Source: Deltaproteobacteria bacterium
Lineage (GTDB): Bacteria > Desulfobacterota > GWC2-55-46 > S146-73
Direction: 5' to 3'
Assembly: GCA_015492355.1 (NCBI GenBank)
Contig: WGFF01000066.1
Location: 1-6,501 of the forward strand
DNA: 6,501 nucleotides
Shown here piece by piece: positions 1-6,500 of the stretch. A program made the translations under genes and the position numbers. The notes beneath the pieces were generated by a model. That model worked only from the letters and a program-made list of their open reading frames with translations. It had not been told where the DNA came from and did no database searches. The number at the start of each line of letters is the position of its first letter. The first letter of the stretch is position 1.

Positions 1-1
1 C

Positions 2-1489
2 TCTTTCAGGTTTGCCAATCCAGGGGAGTACTCAACACGTGCACTCTCACAGACGCTTTCTGACTACACCCTCACCTATAGCCCAAAACCCCATGCAATA
101 AGAAAAGAAAGGGACAGATTCGGCAATACCTTCACAATAATCACATGGAAGAATCCAAAAGAAATGGTAACAGTTAAAGAGACTTATACTGCAAACTTAA
201 CGATTAATCTAAAGGAAATGAGGAGTTCCGCACCCTTTCCACTGGATATAACCCGCATACCTGAAAAGGAGAGGGTCTTTCTCAGGGGGAGCAAGCTTGT
301 ACAGGTGGATTCTCCAGAGATAGTGAGGCTCTCAAGGGAGCTGACCTCTTCTGCAACATCGGAGCAGACCGCTGTCATGGGTATACTCAACTGGGTCGTG
401 GACAATATAAAGTACAAGACCCCTGTACCGAGGTACGATGCCCTGTGGACACTCAGAACCGGGCATGGAAACTGCCAGAACTTCTCCCATCTCTCTATCG
501 CCCTCCTCAGGGCATCTGGCATACCCGCAAGGATAGTGGGTGGTATATCCCTCGGCAGGCAGTGGAAGGTACCACTCAAAAGGGGTGCACTGCTCCAGAG
601 CATAGGGCAGGGTGGACACGCATGGATAGAGGTGTGGTATCCTGACATCGGCTGGATACCCTATGATGTACAGCAGAGCCATCTCTTCGTAAGTCCACGA
701 CATATCAAGCAGACAGTGGGTATCGACTCCACTGACATAAACGATACATGGCGTGCCTCACCTGTGCTCCCACCCTTTAACGAGGAGATATCAGCGGATT
801 ACAGAAAGGACACAATAGAACTCACCCTTGTCGATACCCTTCCAGGTCCATCCAACTACATAATGACTACCACGGGGATAAAACCGCCTGTAGTAGAGCC
901 TGAGAAGGCACCGGAAAAAAAGCCCACCCCTCTTGAAAAGGGAAAGAGGGTTATCTTCGGGAATATGGACTTTCCTTCCCTTATGAACTTCTATGTGAGT
1001 GGGGAAGGTGGGGGACAAAAAACCTTTGATAAGGAGACAGCAGAGTACGTGACCTCCAGGTACACCTATGCCCAGGCATTCACAGTGGGTCAGACCATTG
1101 AGATAGAGACTATATCCCTTGCCATGCACAGGTTCGGGGGCAGGTTTGGAAGCCTGTGGATAGATGTGGTAGAGGACAGGGATGGAAGACCCGGTGTGAT
1201 GGGTATAAGGAGTTATCCCCTGAGCCTCGACAGCATAAAATACCATCCCGGCTACAAGTGGTTCGATTTTGTCTTTTCGAGAGACACAGAGGAGAGACCA
1301 GTCCTCAAGCCAGGGAAATACTGGATAATCCTCAGGCACTCCAGGGATGCCATAGTAAACTGGTTCTACACCCCTGGAAACCAGTATGGTTCAGTGGATG
1401 ATACCCGCTCGACCACAAAGGGTATAGACTGGTCGGATATACTCAACTATGACTTCAACTTCAAGGTTACGGGTATAGTGTCAGGCTGA
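2..1489 (+). CDS. Transglutaminase-like (papain-fold) protein with C-terminal beta-rich domain, 5' end missing
   Basis: Partial gene. The reading frame is open from base 2 with no stop, so the ATG at 164 is internal and the true start lies before the window; 495 residues are visible. Numbering from base 2, residues ~1-95 look like a beta-strand-rich N-terminal domain. Residues ~110-225 are a transglutaminase core with the Cys-His-Asp triad in order: C158 in GHGNCQNFS (codon 473-475), H206 in GGHAWIEVWYP (617-619), D222 in GWIPYD (665-667). A Pro/Glu/Lys-rich linker (~295-314) leads to a beta-rich C-terminal domain (~320-495) with an AQAFTVGQ strand and a LKPGKYWIILRHS strand. That pattern resembles the choice-of-anchor/jelly-roll type domains of extracellular proteins; this part is inference. 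Family members act as cysteine proteases or amide cross-linkers. The substrate cannot be told, and export cannot be judged because the N-terminus is absent. The next gene lies 136 bases downstream on the same strand. Confidence 0.88.
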   Translation, partial: SFRFANPGEYSTRALSQTLSDYTLTYSPKPHAIRKERDRFGNTFTIITWKNPKEMVTVKETYTANLTINLKEMRSSAPFPLDITRIPEKERVFLRGSKLVQVDSPEIVRLSRELTSSATSEQTAVMGILNWVVDNIKYKTPVPRYDALWTLRTGHGNCQNFSHLSIALLRASGIPARIVGGISLGRQWKVPLKRGALLQSIGQGGHAWIEVWYPDIGWIPYDVQQSHLFVSPRHIKQTVGIDSTDINDTWRASPVLPPFNEEISADYRKDTIELTLVDTLPGPSNYIMTTTGIKPPVVEPEKAPEKKPTPLEKGKRVIFGNMDFPSLMNFYVSGEGGGQKTFDKETAEYVTSRYTYAQAFTVGQTIEIETISLAMHRFGGRFGSLWIDVVEDRDGRPGVMGIRSYPLSLDSIKYHPGYKWFDFVFSRDTEERPVLKPGKYWIILRHSRDAIVNWFYTPGNQYGSVDDTRSTTKGIDWSDILNYDFNFKVTGIVSG

Positions 1490-1510
1490 GGGGATAAAAA
1501 CCTTACGAGA

Positions 1511-1551
1511 TCCGCCATCCATCCCAGCACACAACAGGGCATTCTGGCGGA
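1511..1551. repeat. 7-bp inverted repeat between the first two genes
   Basis: TCCGCCA (1511-1517) and TGGCGGA (1545-1551) are perfect inverted copies separated by 27 bases. They lie 22 bases after the transglutaminase stop. The sequence that follows (ACCTTGTAAAAATG) has no continuous T run, so this is at best a weak or Rho-assisted transcription end, or a chance match. Confidence 0.3.
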
Positions 1552-1565
1552 CCTTGTAAAAATGC

Positions 1566-1593
1566 TTCCCTTCCATGGTATTTTTGATAGAAT
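1566..1593 (+). promoter_or_regulatory. Candidate sigma-70 promoter with extended -10 for the lipoprotein gene
   Basis: TGATAGAAT at 1585-1593 fits an extended -10 (TGn followed by TAGAAT, five of six bases of TATAAT). A poor -35 (TTCCCT, 1566-1571) lies 16 bases upstream, as is usual when an extended -10 compensates. The predicted transcription start near 1600 gives a leader of about 26 bases that still contains the ribosome binding site. If real, the lipoprotein gene can be expressed independently of the transglutaminase gene. This was read by eye only. Confidence 0.4.
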
Positions 1594-1611
1594 CATATTC
1601 AACTAACCTCC

Positions 1612-1617
1612 GGAGGT
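1612..1617 (+). promoter_or_regulatory. Ribosome binding site of the lipoprotein gene, inside a palindrome
   Basis: GGAGGT lies 8 bases before the ATG at 1626, an ideal spacing that fixes this start. It overlaps the perfect 10-bp palindrome CCTCCGGAGG (1607-1616). The palindrome has no loop, so it cannot form a stable simple hairpin, but its CCTCC half could pair with the Shine-Dalgarno of another transcript copy or bind a protein. Confidence 0.85.
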
Positions 1618-1625
1618 AGAGGGGT

Positions 1626-3623
1626 ATGAGATTTATACCTGTAGCAATTATCCTGATACTTATCCAGGCGTGTGCGACCCAGTTCACAAAGGGACTCAAG
1701 GAGGCAGAACTCCTGATACAGAATGGAGACCTTGAGGGCGCCTATACGAAACTTACCGGGTTATGCGAGGAGAGACCCGAAAGTGAGGCATGTACAAAGA
1801 AAGAGGAGATAAGGGTCAAGATAGGAAATGCCATACTCGATGGAATAAACTCGACCATCGAAAAGAAAAGAATAGGTGACTACCTTCCTGTTGCAGACAT
1901 CCCTTCCCTTATGAAGGAGGCAGAAAGGCTTAAGACCTTCGGGTTTGCACAAGAAGCAGACTCGATTGCCAGGAGGATTCAGGAGGAAGACAAGAAGACC
2001 AGGGGGCATGTAAAGGCACTCATAGCAAAGGCAGAGGAACTGATAGAGAAAAAGGATCTTAAGAAGGCGATAGAGATACTGACTGATGCAGAGGCGCTGG
2101 ACAGGGAGGTAGGGAAGATAAGAACCTCCCATCTTGAAAGGATATCCGAGGCACTTCTCAAGGATGCAGAGAGGTTTGCTGGTGAGGAGAACTGGAGGGA
2201 GGCACACAGGATACTCAGGGATATAAAGGCACTCAACCCAGGATACAAGGGGCTTGCAGAGAGGCTCAAGGAGGCAGAAAAGAAGGACTCCCTTTCCTAT
2301 TATCTCAAGGAGGCAGACGATGCCATCCAGAGGGAGGATTTTGACAGGGCATTGATGCTCTACCATATAGCACGCACCTACCCTGATAGTGAAGGTGTAG
2401 ACCAGAAGATACTAAGGACCAGGACAAAGGGTGTACAGACCTTCTTCCAGAAGGGTATAGGGCTTGCAGAGATGGCGCAACCCTACAAGGCGTATATCTT
2501 TCTCAAGAAGGCGATGGAGTTCCTTGCAGATGTACCAGTGGCAAAGAGGGCATCCATCACTGTGCCCACAAGGGCTATAAACAAATACCTCGATGAACTG
2601 TCAGGAAGGGCAAAGAAGGAGGAAGAAAAGGGTAACTATGGACTGGCGTATCAGTTCCTCCATATGGTGGTCGAACTCGATCCCAACTATCCTGATGGCA
2701 AGAAGCGATTGAGAGAGCTCGAAGAGAAGGTTGCACAGAGGGCTATAAAGGGGCTTGCTGTAATACCCTTCAAAAGCCCTGCCCATAATCCTGAATCAGG
2801 CAAGATATTCTCATCGAACATTACCATCTTCCTCTACAAGAACATAACACCTGACATCAAGGTGGTCGAAAGGGAGGCAATAGAAACACTCCTTAAGGAA
2901 TACGAGGTGAAACTTGCAGGACGCATGAACGAGAGCGAGAAGGAAAGGGAGAACTTCCTCCAGCTCCTCGGGGCAGATTATCTGCTTTTCGGTGATGTGC
3001 ACGAATACAAGGTAGAACATAGCCAGCACGAGACATACAAGACCGTAAGGGCAAGGATAGGGGTGAAGAAGGTAAAGAACCCTGAATACGAGGAGTGGCT
3101 TGCAGAGAAGGAGAAGGCAGAGAAAATGGGCGAGGAGGTACCGCCTGCACCGGAAAGATACATCCAGGAGCCAGTGTACGAGGACATAAAATATCGTGTC
3201 GTATTCTTCAAGAAGGTGGGACTCGTAAGCGTGAGCTACAGGATAGTGGACATAAAGGGAAAACTCCTCCATACAAGCTTTGCAGAGATAAAAGAGGAGG
3301 CAACAGGCGAGTCCACAGAGGGTGTGGATGTGGGGGATTTTAAGGTACCCATGAAGATAGCGGAATTGCCTTCAGACCTTGAGATAATGAGGCTTGCACA
3401 GAACAGAGCCATACAGCAGATAGGTGGCGAGCTTAAAAAGATATTCCAGAACCCGGAGCTGAAATACCTCAAGAAGGCAGAGGAGCTGGAAAAGGAAGGT
3501 GCCTTCGTGGATGCCATAGAGAGGTTCTCGGACGCACAACTCATATACAGGAAGAAGAACAAGGATACAACGGAGATAGATAAAAGAATAGGTAGACTCA
3601 TTGATACAGTGGCAGGGATATAG
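1626..3623 (+). CDS. TPR-repeat outer-membrane lipoprotein with CsgG/LpoB-like domain
   Basis: Encodes 665 residues. The N-terminus is a lipoprotein signal peptide: a short hydrophobic stretch, then the lipobox IQAC with C16 as the lipidated residue, followed by Ala-Thr, so outer-membrane sorting is likely. Residues ~24-355 are helix-rich TPR-like repeats (about 24-47, 130-157, 173-205, 224-254, 269-297, 325-353), with typical endings such as LNPGY and LDPNYPDG. Residues ~374-607 match the CsgG/LpoB pattern: strand GLAVIPF, then VVEREAIETLLKEY, then LGADYLLFGDV, then SYRIVDIKGKLL and a closing helix RAIQQIGGELKKIF. A charged, Pro-containing insertion (~480-523) interrupts this domain. One more TPR-like helix pair (~612-643) ends the protein. 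CsgG-like proteins sit at the outer membrane as secretion channels or accessory factors. The long helical part here suggests a scaffold role rather than a simple pore, which is inference. No curli-type partner genes are visible. The GGAGGT site 8 bases upstream supports the start. Confidence 0.85.
   Translation: MRFIPVAIILILIQACATQFTKGLKEAELLIQNGDLEGAYTKLTGLCEERPESEACTKKEEIRVKIGNAILDGINSTIEKKRIGDYLPVADIPSLMKEAERLKTFGFAQEADSIARRIQEEDKKTRGHVKALIAKAEELIEKKDLKKAIEILTDAEALDREVGKIRTSHLERISEALLKDAERFAGEENWREAHRILRDIKALNPGYKGLAERLKEAEKKDSLSYYLKEADDAIQREDFDRALMLYHIARTYPDSEGVDQKILRTRTKGVQTFFQKGIGLAEMAQPYKAYIFLKKAMEFLADVPVAKRASITVPTRAINKYLDELSGRAKKEEEKGNYGLAYQFLHMVVELDPNYPDGKKRLRELEEKVAQRAIKGLAVIPFKSPAHNPESGKIFSSNITIFLYKNITPDIKVVEREAIETLLKEYEVKLAGRMNESEKERENFLQLLGADYLLFGDVHEYKVEHSQHETYKTVRARIGVKKVKNPEYEEWLAEKEKAEKMGEEVPPAPERYIQEPVYEDIKYRVVFFKKVGLVSVSYRIVDIKGKLLHTSFAEIKEEATGESTEGVDVGDFKVPMKIAELPSDLEIMRLAQNRAIQQIGGELKKIFQNPELKYLKKAEELEKEGAFVDAIERFSDAQLIYRKKNKDTTEIDKRIGRLIDTVAGI
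1695..2317 (+). repeat. Three in-frame copies of a 14-base coding repeat
   Basis: CTCAAGGAGGCAGA occurs exactly at 1695-1708, 2265-2278 and 2304-2317, always in the same codon phase. It encodes LKEAE, LKEAE and LKEAD at residues 24, 214 and 227. A related copy with ATG in place of CTC lies at 1912-1925. The copies begin helices of the TPR-like region, so they probably reflect repeat duplication or strongly biased codon choice. Confidence 0.6.
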
Positions 3624-3637
3624 AACCTCACAGAGGG

Positions 3638-3709
3638 CATGGAGCAGGACCCCGCCCAAAAGCCCCGGGCTTAGTACCTTCATACCCAGACAGTACCTGC
3701 GGCTCCATG
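3638..3709. repeat. 8-bp inverted repeat enclosing the centre of the convergent gap
   Basis: CATGGAGC (3638-3645) and GCTCCATG (3702-3709) are perfect inverted copies. Inside them AGG (3647-3649) can pair with CCT (3696-3698) across a small asymmetric bulge. The enclosed sequence contains the smaller hairpin at 3660-3672. The structure lies between two convergent stop codons, where bidirectional termination or transcript-end protection is expected. No T run follows it on the plus strand. Confidence 0.45.
3658..3672 (-). terminator. Weak intrinsic terminator candidate for the M16 peptidase gene
   Basis: Read on the minus strand, AAGCC-CGG-GGCTTTT forms a 5-bp hairpin with a three-base loop, followed at once by a run of four T. 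It lies about 90 bases beyond the M16 stop. The stem and T run are both short, so efficiency would be modest unless the surrounding inverted repeats help. On the plus strand the same hairpin lacks a T run. Confidence 0.35.
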
Positions 3710-3743
3710 GTGGGGGTAGACCAGCCTGAAGCAAGTACCCCAC
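3710..3743. repeat. Second inverted repeat in the convergent gap
   Basis: GTGGGGGTA (3710-3718) can pair with TACCCCAC (3736-3743), giving 8 bp with one bulged G and a 17-base loop. A competing pairing, GGTAGA (3715-3720) with TCTACC (3744-3749), uses overlapping bases, so the region could adopt alternative folds. No T run adjoins either one. It adjoins the 3638-3709 inverted repeat directly. Confidence 0.4.
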
Positions 3744-3761
3744 TCTACCGATGGACGGTCT

Positions 3762-6392
3762 CTACTCAGGACCCACTATGGATATCACGTATCTATCGAG
3801 GGTTATGTATTTTCTGGCAACATGGAGCACATCCTCAGCTGTAACCGATTCTATAAGCCCAGGGTATCTCCTGAAGTGGTCGTATCCAAGACCATAGAGC
3901 TCACTGTTGGCAAGATCGGATGCCTGTGCGGATACACTCTGGAGACCTATCTCGTAGTTACCCACAAGTGATCTCTTTGCCCGCCTGAGTTCGTCCTCTG
4001 ATACCTTTTCTTTGGTGAGCCTTTCGAGCTCCTTCAATATCTCCTCTATTGCCGTCTCCTTCTTTTCAGGTGCAGTACCGATATACACAGCGAACACGCC
4101 AGGGTCCATACCCATCCTTGAGAAGGCACTCACAGAGTAGGCAAGGCTCTTTTTGTCCCTCAGTTCCACAAAGAGTCTTCCACCCTGTCCTGACAGGATC
4201 TCTGTGAGCACACTCAGGGCGTATCTGTCCCTGTCCTTGAGGGTAGGACCGATAAAACCTATGCCTATGTTCGTCTGTGCCTTATCCTTTACCTCTCCTG
4301 TATGCTCTATGCCAGTGGGTCCCTCGTCTATGGGTGGAGAGGGGAGGGTAGTGCCACTGCCCTTAAAATCCCTGAAGACCTCCTTTACACGTTCTACAAC
4401 GTATTCGGTACTAACGTCACCGACCACACTGAGTACCATCCTCTGGGGCGTGAATATCCTTCTGTAGTACTCCACAAGATCGTCACGGCTGAAGGCAGAG
4501 ACACTATCTTCAGTGCCCATGACAGGCATACCATAGGGATGTCTCTTGAAGAGTTTTCTGTACAGGAGCTTGAACGTATAGCCAGGAAGGTAGTCCTCCT
4601 GTCTCTTTATGCCTGCGAGTATATCCTTCCTGAGCCTTTCTATCTCCTCTTTCGGAAATGTGGGATTCATTAGCACATCTGCAAGCATCTCAAGCCCCCT
4701 GTCAAAGAACCTGGAGAGAAACTTCCCTGACACCCCTGTTGAATTCCAGCCTGAAAAACCACCAACACCACCTGCCATCTCCTCCATCTCCCTTGCGAGT
4801 TCCTCCCGTGTCCTCTTCTTTGTGCCCCTTGTGAGCATCCCTGCAACAAAGTTGCCAAGCCCATTGGTCTTCTCTGTCTCCATCCTCAGCCCACCGGGAA
4901 AGGTCGCATAAAAGGCAACGGTTGGATTGGAATGTACCTCCTTTACGATAAGGGTTATGCCGTTTTCGAGCCTTATCTTGCTTATATCCTCCTTTTTCTC
5001 CTCCTCCGCAAGGAATGCCTCTGTCGCCCGGTCAAAGGCAGTACTTACGACCGTGACTATATCGTCCTCAGAAAGGGCTGTCTCATCCTTAGGGAGTATT
5101 ACAGAGACCGTCATATTCTCCTCCGTGAGATACCTCTCTATCACATCCTTCACATCCTCTGCACTCACAGCCCTTATACCTTCTATGTACTTCTCCTCGA
5201 AGGCAAGGTCTCCTGCTATTGTCTCGTAGTATCCGAGCTGGTCTGCCTTGCCCTGCATGGTCTCACGGGAATAGATAAACGAACTTTCGAGTCCTACCTT
5301 TGCAAGTTCGAGCTCCTGGGGGCTCGGACCTTCGTGCCCAAGCCTCTTTATCTCCTCTACTATCCCCGCAAGTGTGTCCTTCACTTTGTTCGCCTTGAGG
5401 GTCGAGGTTATGAAGAACACCCCTGGTTCCTTCGGCGTCATTGCATAGGCTGAGATCCCGTGGACGAGCTCCTTTTCTATCTTCAACTTCTTGTATAGCC
5501 TGGATGTCTCACCCTGACCGAGTATCTTTGCAAGTACATCTATTGCATATGTATCAGGATGCCTGAGCTCAGGTATGTGGAACGCAACACCCATGTGGGT
5601 CTCCACAATGTGCTCCCTTGTAATCGTTGTTCTGAGCCCATGCTGTGGCGGCTCCTTTGGACGGGGGAGGTGAGGGTCGTCCGCTCCCTTGAAATCACGG
5701 AACAGGGCTTTTATCATCCGTAGGGTCTTTTCCCTGTCTATATCGCCCACCACAACAAGGGTCATGTTGTTGGGGATGTACCACTTCCTGAAGAATTCGA
5801 CTATCTTATCCCTTGTAAAACCCTTTACAGTCTCCCTGAAACCTATCACGGGCCTTCCATAGGGATGTACAGAAAAGGCTTTGGAAAGAAGGGTCTTGTA
5901 GAGCTTTCTTCCAGGTCTGTCTTCGTTCATCCTTATCTCTTCGAGCACAACCTCGAGCTCCTTTTTCAGTTCCACCGGGTCGAATACAGAGTTCTGTATG
6001 GCATCGCTTATTATATCGAGCCCTGTATCTATGTATCTGCTTGGAAGTACTATGTGATATACCGTGTTGTCATAGGATGTGTAGGCATTTATACTGCCTC
6101 CCTGTGATTCCACCTCCTTTGCTATCTCACCCATTGCCCTCTTTTTCGTACCCTTGAAGAGCATGTGCTCGAACACATGGGCTATACCTGCCTCATCGTC
6201 CTTCTCATCCGCACTGCCCACCCTTACCCACATCTGGATGGCAACTACAGGTGAGGAGTGGTCCTCCTCAAGTATGACCGTAAGACCGTTCTCAAGGACG
6301 GTCCTTGTTATATCCCTTTCAGCAGAGAAGGCACCGCCGGATACCAGGAATACCAGAGTAAAGAGGACAAAAACCCTTCTTAAAACTCTCAT
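3762..6392 (-). CDS. Exported tandem M16 family zinc peptidase (two fused pitrilysin-like units)
   Basis: Encodes 876 residues, about twice the length of a single bacterial M16 subunit. Residues 1-24 are a Sec signal peptide (Arg-rich start, hydrophobic core, GAFSA before E25), so the enzyme is periplasmic or secreted. The N-terminal unit (~30-435) has the inverted zinc motif HVFEH (H72, E75, H76; codons within 6165-6179) and the distal ligand E152 in VVLEEIRMNE, at the usual M16 distance. The C-terminal unit (~468-876) lacks the motif (NFVAG at 514-518) but keeps the Arg/Tyr pair R745 and Y752 in LFVELRDKKSLAYSV. The matching positions of the first unit are K304 and H311. Both units have the HPYG motif (176-179 and 618-621). 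This matches the active/partner subunit split of M16B heterodimers, here joined by a short charged linker (~460-470). M16 enzymes degrade unfolded peptides in a closed chamber. The start is supported by AGGAGG 9 bases upstream. The gene converges on the lipoprotein gene with a 138-base gap. Confidence 0.93.
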   Translation of the reverse strand: MRVLRRVFVLFTLVFLVSGGAFSAERDITRTVLENGLTVILEEDHSSPVVAIQMWVRVGSADEKDDEAGIAHVFEHMLFKGTKKRAMGEIAKEVESQGGSINAYTSYDNTVYHIVLPSRYIDTGLDIISDAIQNSVFDPVELKKELEVVLEEIRMNEDRPGRKLYKTLLSKAFSVHPYGRPVIGFRETVKGFTRDKIVEFFRKWYIPNNMTLVVVGDIDREKTLRMIKALFRDFKGADDPHLPRPKEPPQHGLRTTITREHIVETHMGVAFHIPELRHPDTYAIDVLAKILGQGETSRLYKKLKIEKELVHGISAYAMTPKEPGVFFITSTLKANKVKDTLAGIVEEIKRLGHEGPSPQELELAKVGLESSFIYSRETMQGKADQLGYYETIAGDLAFEEKYIEGIRAVSAEDVKDVIERYLTEENMTVSVILPKDETALSEDDIVTVVSTAFDRATEAFLAEEEKKEDISKIRLENGITLIVKEVHSNPTVAFYATFPGGLRMETEKTNGLGNFVAGMLTRGTKKRTREELAREMEEMAGGVGGFSGWNSTGVSGKFLSRFFDRGLEMLADVLMNPTFPKEEIERLRKDILAGIKRQEDYLPGYTFKLLYRKLFKRHPYGMPVMGTEDSVSAFSRDDLVEYYRRIFTPQRMVLSVVGDVSTEYVVERVKEVFRDFKGSGTTLPSPPIDEGPTGIEHTGEVKDKAQTNIGIGFIGPTLKDRDRYALSVLTEILSGQGGRLFVELRDKKSLAYSVSAFSRMGMDPGVFAVYIGTAPEKKETAIEEILKELERLTKEKVSEDELRRAKRSLVGNYEIGLQSVSAQASDLANSELYGLGYDHFRRYPGLIESVTAEDVLHVARKYITLDRYVISIVGPE

Positions 6393-6401
6393 CTACACAT
6401 T

Positions 6402-6407
6402 CCTCCT
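6402..6407 (-). promoter_or_regulatory. Ribosome binding site of the M16 peptidase gene
   Basis: On the minus strand AGGAGG lies 9 bases before the ATG at 6392-6390, a full anti-16S match that fixes the start. A possible -10 (TATCAT, minus strand, 6422-6417; five of six bases of TATAAT) lies just upstream, but no matching -35 was found. Confidence 0.85.
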
Positions 6408-6430
6408 GAAAGAAAGATGATATCTCCCCT

Positions 6431-6464
6431 GAGGGAAACCCCTTTTGTAAAAGGGGTTTCCCTC
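6431..6464. repeat. Perfect 16-bp inverted repeat upstream of the M16 peptidase gene
   Basis: GAGGGAAACCCCTTTT (6431-6446) and AAAAGGGGTTTCCCTC (6449-6464) are exact inverted copies with only GT between them. The element lies 38 bases before the M16 start codon. No T run follows the stem on either strand, so it is not a standard intrinsic terminator. Possible roles are a dispersed palindromic (REP- or MITE-like) element, an operator, or a stem in the 5' leader if transcription starts further upstream. A promoter using the TATCAT box at 6422-6417 would place this palindrome over its -35 region. Confidence 0.75.
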
Positions 6465-6478
6465 AAACTCCCTTCCCC

Positions 6479-6500
6479 AAAACTTTTAATCTAAAGTTTT
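6479..6500. repeat. AT-rich 8-bp inverted repeat near the window end
   Basis: AAAACTTT (6479-6486) and AAAGTTTT (6493-6500) are perfect inverted copies around a 6-base loop. The stem is nearly all A-T and would be weak as RNA. It could be the edge of the same intergenic element as the 16-bp palindrome 14 bases away, or a protein-binding site. The window ends one base later. Confidence 0.4.

Noticed and set aside
164..166. ATG at 164 as the start of the transglutaminase gene
   Set aside because: The frame is open upstream to base 2 with protein-like sequence, and no good ribosome binding site precedes this ATG (only GGAAG, too far away).
2307..2355. Internal AAGGAGG followed six bases later by ATG at 2320 in the lipoprotein gene
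   Set aside because: The frame runs only 11 codons before TGA; it is explained by the repeated LKEAD coding sequence.
3641..3706. Possible tRNA or other small RNA, since GGAGC and GCTCC bound a 66-base stretch
   Set aside because: No anticodon arm or T-loop motif (GTTCRA) is present, and the inner sequence does not fold as a cloverleaf.
4932..5453. 173-codon plus-strand open frame opposite the M16 gene, and other long antisense frames
   Set aside because: They lie fully within strongly supported genes on the other strand, show no recognisable motifs and have Cys/Leu/Tyr-rich composition typical of shadow frames.
6431..6464. Intrinsic terminator for a plus- or minus-strand transcript
   Set aside because: The stem is strong, but it is followed by AAACTCCC on the plus strand and AGGGGAGA on the minus strand, with no T run outside the stem.
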